Of a stretch of DNA of 64,000 nucleotides, positions 9,659-19,506 are shown piece after piece. Position numbers and translations under genes: made by a program. The notes beneath the pieces are model-generated. The model made no database searches and was not told the origin of the DNA. It saw only the letters and a list, made by a program, of their open reading frames with translations. The first letter of the stretch is position 1; each line of letters opens with the position of its first letter. The stretch lies in assembly GCA_039105265.1 (NCBI GenBank), contig JAPFFF010000005.1:1178001-1242000 (forward strand), given 5' to 3'. This stretch comes from Tritrichomonas musculus (taxonomy: Eukaryota > Parabasalia > Tritrichomonadida > Tritrichomonadidae).

Positions 9659-10534
9659 CTTTTCGGGATTATAACGGAAATATCCACTTTAATAACGGAA
9701 AAGTTCATTATGATAACGGAAATGTTCATTATGATTACGGAAAAATTCTATTTCATATCGGAAAATGTAACCATTTTTTGTGAATTTTTTTTGATGAAGC
9801 ACTCACTTAAAAAATCATGATTTATATAAATTATTTTAATCAAATTTCCAATATACCAAATATACGTTGCCTTATGAATGTTTTCTAATTATATATTCTT
9901 ACATCAACTTACAAATAATATTTACAAAATAGATTAATTGAATATTTTTAGTAATTTTCAGATGCCAATAGTTTATATTAAGTATTAATCTTAAATATAT
10001 TCCATTAAATTCAATTTTTATGAGAAAAAAATTTTGATGATATTTTTTGAAAAAAAGTTTCTTTATGTTTACTTTCCCATATTCGGTATCTATTCCGTAT
10101 TTATGATGATTTTAAATCTTTTTATTTATAATTCATGATTTATTAAATAAAACCATGATATTAAGGTACAAATCCAGTACGTTATTTTTTGTAAGTGAGA
10201 ACGTTTATTATTTGAATAGATGGGGGTCTTTGAAAAAGTTTAAATTGACAAGGTGTGTTTTTGACATTTATTTTACATTTTTCTTAATTCAATGACATGT
10301 TATGTAAAAAATAGTCAGATATTCGATTTTTTATATAACATGTCGATTTTTTCTTATAAAGTGTCAAAAAAAAATGGCGGTTACGTAACGTACTGGATTT
10401 GTACCTTAAAAGAATGTTTTATAAAAAGATTTTCACAAAAAATGGTTACACTTTCCGTTATGAAATTGAATTTTTCTAATCATAATGAACATTTCTGTTA
10501 TTAAAGTGGATATTTCCGTTATAATCCAGAAAAG
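9659..10534. mobile_element. Non-autonomous element with long inverted repeats built of 20-bp units
   Basis: The left arm (9659-9785) and right arm (10428-10534) are inverted copies; both outer ends contain GGATTATAACGGAAATATCC or a one-base variant. The arms are made of about five (left) and four (right) degenerate units of 20-21 bp with core ATAACGGAAA, spaced by TTCATTATG-like sequence. Both arms end in the same inner sequence (GTAACCATTTTTTGTGAA). Repeated subterminal motifs of this kind are typical transposase-binding arrays, known in MULE and hAT elements. No transposase is encoded. I could not find a target duplication. A smaller element lies inside at 10165-10405. Confidence 0.65.
10161..10409. 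mobile_element. TTAA-flanked MITE
   Basis: Perfect 20-bp inverted repeats (10165-10184 and 10386-10405, beginning GGTACAAATCCAGTACG) are flanked on both sides by TTAA. The internal sequence is about 200 bp and non-coding; it includes a smaller palindrome (ACATGTTAT / ATAACATGT). TTAA duplication is the hallmark of piggyBac-type transposition, but the termini do not start with the usual CCC. The family is therefore uncertain. It sits inside the larger inverted-repeat element. Confidence 0.65.
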
Positions 10535-10570
10535 AATGTATTATAAATATTTTTTATTGAAAAATATAAA

Positions 10571-10676
10571 TAAACTTTGTTATTTATTTTCGCGTGTAAA
10601 CTTACGGTTTCTAAGAATTTATTTCAAATATTGAATGATTTATTTTTTACACGCGAAAATTATAAAACAAAGTTTA
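10571..10676. mobile_element. 106-bp palindromic MITE with TA ends
   Basis: TAAACTTTGTTAT…CGCGTGTAAA on the left is mirrored by TTTACACGCGAAAAT…CAAAGTTTA on the right, with a loop of about 45 bp. Both ends carry a TA, as expected for a mariner-related MITE. The CGCG-containing arms stand out in this AT-rich tract. Confidence 0.6.
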
Positions 10677-11175
10677 TAAATATCTCAGAATTTTATCAAT
10701 AATATGGCATCAAAAAAATAAATAATATTAAATGAAGTTTGATGTAAAGGATATTAAATTTTTTTTAAAAATAACAATAAATTGACTTGTGATCATAAAT
10801 AATTATCGTTATAATTATAAAGGCCAAGCAAATACACCTTAATAAAGAATTTATAAAGATATGCATATTCACTTTTTTCTCGTTTATAAAGCAAGTTAAT
10901 TTAAAAATAAAGATAATAAACAGTTTAATAAATTATAAATTATGATACAATATTAGAGTATTGTAAGTATAATTAATTTATAGCGCAAAATATTGAAATT
11001 AAGAAGAGATTTTATAATATTTAATTTGTTTTAATTATTTAAACGGTATAGTTTAGAATTTTTCAAAATTAAAATGTTTGATATAATTCAAAATCATGAT
11101 GAAGTGTTTGTTCATTGAATAATCAATGAAAAACAATGAATACATGAACACATCATCATTCTCAGAAATCTCAAA
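10677..11175. other. AT-rich spacer upstream of threonine dehydratase
   Basis: No gene or repeat recognised. Just before the next gene there is a TCATCATTCTCA stretch (about 11152-11163) that may serve as an initiator. Confidence 0.45.
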
Positions 11176-12447
11176 ATGACTGAGGAATCTAGTGAAGCTG
11201 GAGAAAAATACTGTATTACACTAAATGATGTTAAAGAAGCAGCCGAAAGGATAAAGGAGCATATTGTTCGTACTCCTCTTCTCAATTTTCATAATCTTGC
11301 TGACGAATGCGGGTGTGAACTTTACTTGAAACTTGAAAATCTCCAACGCTGCAAAGCATTCAAGTTTAGGGGTGCATTAAGCAAGGTCAAAAAGGTTCCA
11401 AAAGGAAAAACAGTATGTGCAGTATCAGCAGGAAACCATTCACAAGGTGTTGCTCTCGCCTCAACATTATGTGGTTGCAAGTCAGTTATTTACATGCCAG
11501 CTAACGCAATGATTACAAAAGTTCAAGCCACAGCAAGTTATGGTGCACAAGTAATTCAAGAAGGTAATTGCTTTGATGATGCAAAAGCTGCAATGACAAG
11601 AGCTCTTGAGCAAAACAAAGATTGGATATTTATTCCACCATTTGATGACCCTGATATTATGGCAGGACAAGGAACAATTGCCCTTGAAATTGTCGAGGAT
11701 CTTCCAGATGTAAATACTGTTGTCGTTCCAATTGGTGGCGGCGGCCTTGCAGCTGGCGTGTCTTTAGCATTGAAAAAATTGAACAAAAATATTAAAGTAA
11801 TTGGCGTTCAAATGACATCATCACCAGCAACGTATCGCAAATTTTATGAGCACTATGGCAAGAAGCCAAAAGTTATTGCCCAAGAACAAAAATCACCACT
11901 TGCTGATGGAATTGCTGTTAAAAGTCCTGGAAAACTATGTCTTGATATAATATATGACTTTATGGATGATGTTGTTGTTGTATCAGAAGATGAAGTGGCA
12001 ACTGCAATTTCAATGATGGCTGAACGTGGTAAAATCATTGCCGAAGGAGCGGGAGCAGTTGCTTTTGCAGCAATTTATAATAAAAAATTCAAATTTTTCA
12101 ACAAAGATAAAATTGTAGCCATTGTTAGTGGAGGAAATATTCCACTTCAGATGCTGGGAAGATGCATTGACAGAGCACTTTTCTTACGTTCAACAAGAGT
12201 TTCTTTCAGTGTTGTAATGCCTTATGATTCTGTGTACCTCAAAGATCTTGTTGATATCGTAGTTAATAACAAAGCTCAGATTTTAGATATGCACTTGGAG
12301 CGACAATCAGATACTTTTGCCAATAACGAGCATTGCAATATTGTTATCGACGCCCCAACTTCTCACTGCTTAGATCAGATAAAAACAGAGTTTAGAGAAA
12401 AAGGATGGTCATTCACTGTTGCCAATACTACCGCAATTGCTGAATAA
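11176..12447 (+). CDS. Threonine dehydratase (threonine ammonia-lyase), catabolic type
   Basis: A 423-residue PLP enzyme predicted to convert L-threonine (and possibly serine) to 2-oxobutyrate (pyruvate) plus ammonia. The fold-type II core shows the Schiff-base lysine Lys63 in CKAFKFRGA, the substrate loop SAGNHSQG (84-91) and the phosphate-binding GGGGLAAG (187-194). A C-terminal part (about 330-423) looks like a degenerate ACT-type regulatory domain. Length and layout match the bacterial TdcB and single-ACT class rather than long biosynthetic IlvA. Trichomonads ferment amino acids, and several such enzymes are thought to come from bacteria, so lateral transfer is plausible but not shown here. 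The gene is slightly less AT-rich than its surroundings. The start is the first ATG, within 25 bases of an initiator-like TCATTCTCA. Confidence 0.92.
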   Translation: MTEESSEAGEKYCITLNDVKEAAERIKEHIVRTPLLNFHNLADECGCELYLKLENLQRCKAFKFRGALSKVKKVPKGKTVCAVSAGNHSQGVALASTLCGCKSVIYMPANAMITKVQATASYGAQVIQEGNCFDDAKAAMTRALEQNKDWIFIPPFDDPDIMAGQGTIALEIVEDLPDVNTVVVPIGGGGLAAGVSLALKKLNKNIKVIGVQMTSSPATYRKFYEHYGKKPKVIAQEQKSPLADGIAVKSPGKLCLDIIYDFMDDVVVVSEDEVATAISMMAERGKIIAEGAGAVAFAAIYNKKFKFFNKDKIVAIVSGGNIPLQMLGRCIDRALFLRSTRVSFSVVMPYDSVYLKDLVDIVVNNKAQILDMHLERQSDTFANNEHCNIVIDAPTSHCLDQIKTEFREKGWSFTVANTTAIAE

Positions 12448-12680
12448 TCTTTTTAGTTTTGATAATAAATATAATTAGAAAAATATGAAATTGATTTTAA
12501 ATTAACATTTTTTATTTCGTAATTTTATATGAAAGATTCTCCATCATGAATTTAATAATCAAGCTTAAAGCATTTTATTTTCCCCGTCATTAAAGATCCG
12601 CTTTACTACACAAGCGCAAGCAATTGACAAAATAAAAACAGTTTTTTTATTATTAACATCATTTGTTTCTTCGCACTTAA

Positions 12681-13730
12681 TTATTGCTGTCGCCATCCAA
12701 AGAAGAAGATTGGCCTTGGTTCTGGAAACACAACCTTTTCTTTTCTAGCACGAATCTGTCTTTCATTGCCTCTTTGGAAACTAGCAGCGCTATTGGTCAA
12801 GTAAACACTTGGTAAAGGCTTATGAATTGCAGCTGCATCATCCCAATCGAAAACTGAATCATTAACAAGTCCGCTTCTGATTAAAAGGTTATTGAATAAA
12901 GACCTAAACCAGTGATACTTTGGCTCTTCGTCAAATCTTAGTCTTCTGATAACCTCAATGAAAGCTTTAAATTCTTTTGGAATTCCTTCACAAAGAACTT
13001 CTGGTTGAGTCTGTATTTTCATTTGAGTAATTTTTTCATTCCTTTCTTCAACATTCTTCATTTTTAAGCCTTGCCATGGTAAGGATCCTTTCATAAATCT
13101 AATTAACATATATGCAATACTTTCAAGATCATCTCTTCTACTTTGCTGATCACCAAGATGAGTGTTGATTGAAACATAATAAGCAGTTCCTACTAAACCA
13201 TTATTATTAGTATACATTTGATGTTCACGTGTTCTTGGATCAATATATGTTGTTGAAACGCCAAAATCTATTAGAAATATTTTCCCATGAAGTGAACCTC
13301 TACCAACCAAAAAGTTTTGAGGTTTAATATCCCTATGTAATATACCACATGAATGAACATATTCAATAATCCTAAGACATTGATCAGCTATCATAAGAAC
13401 TGTTTTGGCTGAAAATTTCTTTCCACATTTTCGAAACATTGACTCTAGAGAAGGACCCATTTGATCCATAGCTAAAACTTTGCTCTTTCCATATTCATAA
13501 AGTCCATACGCTTTGGGTATTCCATCCATGCCATCAAGCTGCTTATACATTTTATATTCATTTGGAAGCTGAGGAGCAGTATCATTTGTTTCAAATTTCA
13601 AAGCAACAATTTGTTGAGTTTGAATATCTTCAGCCTCATAAACATCACCAAAAGCTCCTCCACCAAGATGTTTTCGAATTGTATATCTGTTAATGATGCA
13701 TTTCCCGATTAGATCAGAAGTTGCATACAT
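12681..13730 (-). CDS. Casein kinase 1-like protein kinase
   Basis: A 349-residue CK1-family Ser/Thr kinase. The glycine loop is LGGGAFGDV (22-30), the ATP lysine is Lys45 in ALKFE, the catalytic loop is HRDIKPQNF (132-140) and the metal-binding motif is DFG (155-157). CK1-specific features are the SINTHLG stretch in place of the APE motif and the following RRDDLES. No transmembrane or targeting signal is seen; the tail of about 50 residues is short and basic. CK1 kinases are strongly expanded in trichomonads. It is convergent with the dehydratase gene, 233 bp away. All catalytic residues are present, so it should be active. Substrate is unknown. Confidence 0.9.
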   Translation of the reverse strand: MYATSDLIGKCIINRYTIRKHLGGGAFGDVYEAEDIQTQQIVALKFETNDTAPQLPNEYKMYKQLDGMDGIPKAYGLYEYGKSKVLAMDQMGPSLESMFRKCGKKFSAKTVLMIADQCLRIIEYVHSCGILHRDIKPQNFLVGRGSLHGKIFLIDFGVSTTYIDPRTREHQMYTNNNGLVGTAYYVSINTHLGDQQSRRDDLESIAYMLIRFMKGSLPWQGLKMKNVEERNEKITQMKIQTQPEVLCEGIPKEFKAFIEVIRRLRFDEEPKYHWFRSLFNNLLIRSGLVNDSVFDWDDAAAIHKPLPSVYLTNSAASFQRGNERQIRARKEKVVFPEPRPIFFFGWRQQ

Positions 13731-14413
13731 TTTATATTTGATAAGAATATTTTTAACTTTTTGATTATATTCTCATTATATTTTTCAATGAAATCTCGTT
13801 TTTTAAAACTCGTAACGTTTATTCATTCTTGAATTAAAAAAGGCACAAATCTTAAAATTTTAATTTTGCAAAGTAAAATAAAATCTAAATATAATTTAAA
13901 ATACATATGTGAAAATTTGTTTTCAAATTTAAGAGAATATATAAAAGAAAAATATAAGATATATAATATTTTTCTTTTTTTATTAAAAAATAATTTTGAT
14001 AGTAATCAAAAATGTTTAAACGGTTGTTTATGCCAATTTTATATATTGTATCTCATTAACCTCCTTAAATCATTGATAGTTTAAGCATAGCAAATTAGTT
14101 TTGCATCAATTAGTTTTATATTTTAGTTTTCAATTTATTCAAATCTTATCATGAATTAATCTATTTTGAAAATCAAACTATAGATAAAATGATAAGCATC
14201 AATATTACTTGAAATAATGATTAAATAAAATAGTTTCTTATGAAATATTTAATAATTTTACTTCTTTTTGAAAGAAAACATAATAAAATACGTTCGAAAA
14301 GATCAAATGCTAAAAAGTAGTCTGACCCTTTTAAGCATAGCACTACAATTAGGATTTAAGATTGGAGATTTTTTTTTCAATTATTATGTTTTTTTTTTCA
14401 TTTTTTCCATTAA
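13731..14413. other. AT-rich spacer
   Basis: No gene is supported. The 72-codon ORF at 13866-14084 has the composition of random AT-rich DNA. No repeat recognised. Confidence 0.5.
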
Positions 14414-14780
14414 TTTTACAAAAGAACACCAGAATTTTGTGATTTGAAAAATATTATTGATATAATTGACAATTACGATAGTAATTGCCCAGAAATCCCC
14501 GTTTATTATGATTTGAAGATTTATATTTGGCTTTCAAATAATTTTTCAAAATATGAGTTCTTGTTAAGTTCAAAAATACCAGAAATATTAAGTTCACCAA
14601 ATCTTTAATTCAATAAAAATGATATATCTATATTTATAGCGATTTTTATTCTTATTAAAATTGAATGAACACATTGAAAATTTGAATGACCCAAACTTTG
14701 TAAATCAAATTTATCCATTTATAAATAACTATCTAAAGAATAAATTATTTTTAATTTTAGTACTAACTATACTAATTTAA
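14414..14780 (+). pseudogene. Decayed coding fragment of unknown family
   Basis: Two short frames read like real protein rather than AT-rich noise. From 14414 to a stop at 14606 there are 64 codons, including TPEFCDLKNIIDIIDNYDSN and FSKYEFLLSSKIPEILSS. From 14664, in another frame, there are 38 codons (…NLNDPNFVNQIYPFINNYLK…) ending at 14780. Both have codon and residue use like the helical host proteins in this window. No start with a promoter-like motif and no long frame is left. It is best read as the remains of a duplicated gene; the parent is not recognised. Confidence 0.4.
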
Positions 14781-15456
14781 ATTATAATGACAAATTTTGC
14801 TTGGGTGATTCATACACCTTTATTCCAAAAACATATCAAAATATCATAAGATGGTTTTATGATAAAAGGCTGATATTTATTATATAGATGTTTTGCTTAT
14901 ATTTATATAAAATGAAATCAAATAAATCCATTTTGCTTTGTTTTTTGTAATTTTAGCGGAGATGAAAAAGTTCGATTTTCTCAAAAACTGTCAGTCGAAA
15001 ATCAATAACTTATCTATAATTAATGTTCACTATTGATGATGAGCATATCCTATAAGTTTTATTAAATTTGACATCTGATAAATTTTTTTTTCAACCTCTA
15101 AAAATACGTTATTTCAAAGCTGAGTTACCTATAATTTAAATTGGGTTTTATGAAACCTAATTTCTTCTTTAATCATAATTTTCGTTTTTGGTAGTCATGA
15201 TGCAAAAAATGAAAAAGAATGAAAAAGTTGTACGAATCAAAAATAACACTCAAACAAGATGATTATATTTATAAATATACATACGAAATTTCTTGCGTAT
15301 CTTCAAACAATTAAAAAAACAATAATAATAATATACTGTATAAAGGAGAATCTTTGAATGGGAATTCCAGAATATCCTTTCTCAAAATCAAAATTACCAG
15401 TAGGAATAATAATGTGATAAATGTAGTCTTTTTGCCAAAACCATAAAATGAAAGCT
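14781..15456. other. AT-rich spacer
   Basis: No gene or RNA seen. Possible further coding relics are too degraded to call. Confidence 0.4.
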
Positions 15457-16350
15457 TCATTCCCCCTTGATTTCAGCAATCAAAGTTTGAATTGATGGTA
15501 ACTTCCTAGGAACAACATCATAAACGTTGGTTGTAATATTATTTTTCTTTGAATACGAACTTTGGCTCAATGAGCAAACATTTTCAGGAATTAATGGAAC
15601 AGTGATATTTTGAGAAGGCCTGAGATTTGGAACTGGATGTGATTGCTGTCTTTGAGGATGAGAAGACACAACAACACCATTAGGAATTGATATTTGATTA
15701 ATATTTTGAGGAATAGGTTGGGAGCAAGATTGAGCCATTTTGATACCAATAATTGGCTGTTGAGGATTCATTTGTATAGGTTGAAATTGCTGCAATTGGG
15801 AAATATTTGAGGAAATTGAGATTCCAGAATTTAAAGTTGAAGATGAATTTGGACAATTTATATGAATTTGAAGAGAGGAACAAGGAGGTTGGGGTAATCC
15901 ATATGCTGGGACATTTGGAGGTATAATAGAAGTTGCGGAAGTTGTTATTGGTAAGTTTGAGTTTGACATTTTGGAAATTGATGAAGAAAATTTCGGAGTT
16001 TGACCTTCAAAGTTTAGACGGGAAACGCTATAATTCCATCTATTTTTTATATTATTTGCATTTTTTCCTGGGAAAAACTGGGTGATTTTTGCCCATTGAG
16101 TTCCAAATTCTTGGAATTTTTCGTATAATAGGAGATCCTCTTCAGTGGTCCACTTATTGTTATAGAAGTCGGGAGATAGGTAATTACAGTATCTGTCGCG
16201 GCATTGTCTTGCTGCTCTCCCGGGCATATATTGAGCTATTCGTCTCCATCTTTTTGCTCCAAACTGGCCAACAAGCTCTTGCAATTTCTGATCTTCCAGG
16301 GCAGTGAATCGTCTGCTAGTTTTCTTGTCACTTGAATTTGGTTCAGACAT
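15457..16350 (-). CDS. R2R3-type Myb protein with Pro/Gln/Ser-rich tail
   Basis: A 297-residue Myb protein. Repeat one spans residues about 13-60 (FTALEDQKLQELVGQFGAKRW…AARQCRDRY) and repeat two about 66-112 (WTTEEDLLLYEKFQEFGTQW…NANNIKNRWNY). Both recognition helices are intact. The rest (115-297) is low in charge and rich in Pro, Gln, Ser, Asn and Ile, as in activation or interaction regions, and ends in a short conserved-looking helix (LPSIQTLIAEIKGE). Compared with the Myb protein at 6960, the tail is far longer and of opposite character, so the two likely act at different genes or with different partners. ATG at 16350 is preceded by AT-rich sequence without a clear Inr. Confidence 0.85.
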   Translation of the reverse strand: MSEPNSSDKKTSRRFTALEDQKLQELVGQFGAKRWRRIAQYMPGRAARQCRDRYCNYLSPDFYNNKWTTEEDLLLYEKFQEFGTQWAKITQFFPGKNANNIKNRWNYSVSRLNFEGQTPKFSSSISKMSNSNLPITTSATSIIPPNVPAYGLPQPPCSSLQIHINCPNSSSTLNSGISISSNISQLQQFQPIQMNPQQPIIGIKMAQSCSQPIPQNINQISIPNGVVVSSHPQRQQSHPVPNLRPSQNITVPLIPENVCSLSQSSYSKKNNITTNVYDVVPRKLPSIQTLIAEIKGE

Positions 16351-17222
16351 AAAATAGTATTAATTTTAAAAATATAGTTGAAAAGCTTTGCAACTTTTTG
16401 AATAATATGTATTAAATCCACCATATTCACTTTTTGATGAAGAAATTTTCTCAAAAAAATCAACCATCAACTTGTTTACAACCGATATTGATTTCTTGTT
16501 TTCCTTTGATAAGTGCATTTCACTTGATAAAATATGTGCTTTTATTTTTTCATTCAATTTTTTTTTACAGATTTTTATTTTTGATATAAAATGAAAGAAA
16601 TATCTATCCCCCTTTAGATTATCGGATATTTAAATTACCGTGTATATTGGCATTATAATTATATTTAATTTATATAAAATTTTTTTTAAATATTTATTTA
16701 TAGATATAATTTAAAATACAAAATATATTCCATATTCTTATATATTTATCTATATATTATTATTTTAATTTTTTGAGAGAAATTAACATTTCATTAAATA
16801 TATTGTCAAGATTTGAAATAAAAATTTAAATTTTTCAATAAATTTTAAAAATTATGAGATATATACTGTAAAAGAAATTTCTATATAAATTGAAAATTTC
16901 TAAGTTTATTGAATTTGATTTTAATAAAAAGCATTTGTATTTTGGTAGCTTATGCATGTTTTTATTAGTTTTGCTAAATTTAAAGAAGATTACAAATAAT
17001 TTTTAAAATCTTCATTAATTGAATTATTATTTTGAAATTTAAATGCTAAGAGGTTATTGACAATTTTTTTGATGTTATATTTGGCCAACCATTACTCAGA
17101 AACAAAAAAATTCAAACGAAAGCAAAGCCGTTTTATTCAAAATATAACAATCCACTGTTTTTATAAAAAGGAATAAATTTGATTATAAACTTTTATAAAA
17201 GTTTAAGGTAAAAATAACGGTA
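16351..17222. other. AT-rich spacer
   Basis: No gene supported. Short ORFs overlapping the start of the Myb gene (16366-16557 and 16236-16463 on the minus strand) look like chance frames. Confidence 0.45.
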
Positions 17223-17420
17223 CTGCGATAGGATGTAAAGCGTCATTCAAAAAAAATTCTTTTCATATGGTATGTCTATAATATATAAAATTTACTACCA
17301 AATTTCATTAAAGAATTTGATTTTATATTATATTAAATTAACTGTTATATAATTTTTTTAGGCATTTCCAGGTTATTTATTTTTGCTCTCAATTTTTTGA
17401 CACTTTACATCCGATCGCAG
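17223..17420. mobile_element. 198-bp MITE-like inverted-repeat element
   Basis: CTGCGATAGGATGTAAAGCG (17223-17242) and the reverse complement of 17401-17420 (CTGCGATCGGATGTAAAGTG) match at 18 of 20 bases; the match extends to 23-bp arms. The spacer is AT-rich and non-coding. The arms are GC-richer than anything nearby. No target duplication was found. Confidence 0.6.
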
Positions 17421-18278
17421 CACAGTTGTAAAAATGCAATACGTTAAAAATTGAGAAAAAATACTTTAAATTTAAGAAAAAGTTTAAAATTCAATATATA
17501 TCAGATTTGATTTTCTGAACTTTATAAAATATTTTTATATTCAATTTTAAGCGAAAATTTTAATAATTGAATTTTTCAATTATAAATTTAGTTTATCAAC
17601 TTTTTCAATCAATATATAAAGAAAAAAGAGTTTTAGATTTATATTCGAATTATTAAAAAGAAGAGAAAGATTATGTAATTTATATTTAATTTCAAAATAT
17701 AATATCAATAATTACACAAAAATATTACTGAATTTAAAAAAAAAGTAGTAATAGAAAAAATAAATTTACAATGAATTTTATAAGATTCGTTTCTTCTTAT
17801 AAAATATTGATTTGATATCTATGAAAAATGGGACATTGCCATTAAAATTAATTTTTTTTATCGTTTTCGTAATATTTTAATAATATTATTTGTAAAAAAC
17901 TGTAAACAAAGAGAAATTCTGTCGAATGTGCGATGAAAACAACTTATCAATTTGTCTCCATCAATAATAAGAAAAATCTTTTTTGATGAGATATAATTGG
18001 AAAGTATAAAATATTAAATTGATTTACTTCCATGTAATCAGCAAATCCAATGAAATCAAAACAAATTGGGCTTTTTTGGGAGCGGAATTAAAAGGATTTG
18101 TTAATAAAAAATGTATTCTTTAATGAAAACAAAAAATAAAAAAGAAAATTATTTTACTTAACATGTCACAATAAATAGTGTCAGAAAATAGTGTCAATAA
18201 GGTTTTGAGAAACCCCTCAAAAATTCTGAAATTTGAATTTCACTTTCAAATTAAACTCAATTATTTGAGAGGAGAATG
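17421..18278. other. AT-rich spacer
   Basis: No gene or recognisable repeat. Confidence 0.45.
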
Positions 18279-18394
18279 TAAACTTCATAAAATAATGTTC
18301 ATCTCTTACACAATTTTTTTGAATGTATTTAATTTAAAATTTTCTATGTGATTTTTTAAAAAGTAGCTATCGGGAGATGAACATTTTTTTTTTC

Positions 18395-19273
18395 TCTAGA
18401 AGCAAAGGTCGTACAACTGAATTTTAACAGTAAAACTCAATGATTGGTTTGTTTAAACTAATTATATTTTATTATAATAATATTAATCAGTTTTATAAAT
18501 ATTTGCATCGTACAAAATTCAAATTAAAATAAAAACTAAAAGGATATAAGTATATATTAAATTTTCTTCAGAAAATAAATTTGAGTATTTTATCTCAATT
18601 TATTTTAATTATTTTTGATAAGAATTTTATAACACTATATAAAAATTTAGAATAGCGATAACTTTTTATATAATTTATTTTAATCATTAATTCTTTTGAT
18701 ATCTTTTTATATGCTTGTATAACATTAAGTGTTATATAAAAATAGTTATTATTATTGAAAAAAAAAATTCATTTTTTAGCCAAAAATGCAGAAAAATTGA
18801 ATTTGTTGAATTATTAAATGATGATTTTAAAAAAATTGGACGTTACAGGAGCCAAATGACGAATACAATTTTATTTATATGCATTTACTTTCTAATATAT
18901 TTGAATTTCATTCTAAATCAAATGTCAGTTTTTTCTAAAAATGAAGATTTAGTTGATTGGTTTCATTAATATAAAAAGTTTAATATTTCAATTACTGAAG
19001 GATTTCGTCAAAAAGTAAAATATTATTTGTATAACACATAGTATATCCATTCAAATGACATTTATATTTTTTAAATGATGCAAATATATAAGAAATCGAT
19101 ATATATTGAATTTTAATTAAAGTCTTTATTTCAACCATTATATTTTATAATATTGGATATAAAATATATAAATTATATATTATAATTATTAATTAAATTA
19201 TTTATTAAGATAAATATAAATTTATTTAATTTTATTTTTTATTCAATTTAGTTGTACGACCTTTCTAGAAGCA
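18395..19273. mobile_element. Nested element with 14-bp TIRs and a 10-bp target duplication
   Basis: Terminal inverted repeats AAGGTCGTACAACT (18405-18418) and its exact reverse complement (19250-19263) enclose 859 bp. The direct repeat TCTAGAAGCA flanks it on both sides (18395-18404 and 19264-19273). Target duplications of 9-10 bp are typical of Mutator-like elements, which are known in trichomonads. The termini are short for a classical MULE. The only internal frame (84 codons, 18715-18969) is not recognised. It is probably a non-autonomous copy that jumped into the older mariner-like element. Confidence 0.75.
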
Positions 19274-19278
19274 TAAGT

Positions 19279-19506
19279 TCAGAATTTTTGAATTAAAAAA
19301 AAATAAAAATAATAGAAAAAGTTAAAAATTTTATCGAGTATAAACTTTAGATCAATGGTGTAAACAAGCTTTATTCGGTATTGATTATAAGCTTGCTTGA
19401 CTCGGTTCCAATGACCATTAGAATTTTGGCCATAACTTGGCACCTGTAGCTGATATCTAATAATCAAAAGATAAATTGGGTAAATGCTGTTCTGAATCTT
19501 CTTCAA
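19279..19506 (-). pseudogene. Remnant of mariner-like transposase C-terminus
   Basis: An open stretch of 75 codons whose middle (SNGHWNRVKQAYNQYRIKLVYTID) matches the extreme C-terminal part of the transposase read at 965-1195. The catalytic domain is not readable in this copy. It belongs to the decayed element at 18279-20276, and the nested insertion ends just next to it. Confidence 0.6.

Noticed and set aside
9554-9820. 88-codon ORF (and 10292-10504) as genes
   Set aside because: They cover the inverted-repeat arms of a transposon; the repeated ITE-type text comes from the ATAACGGAAA units.
18715-18969. 84-codon ORF within the nested element as a transposase
   Set aside because: Too short and without catalytic motifs; kept only as an unrecognised frame.
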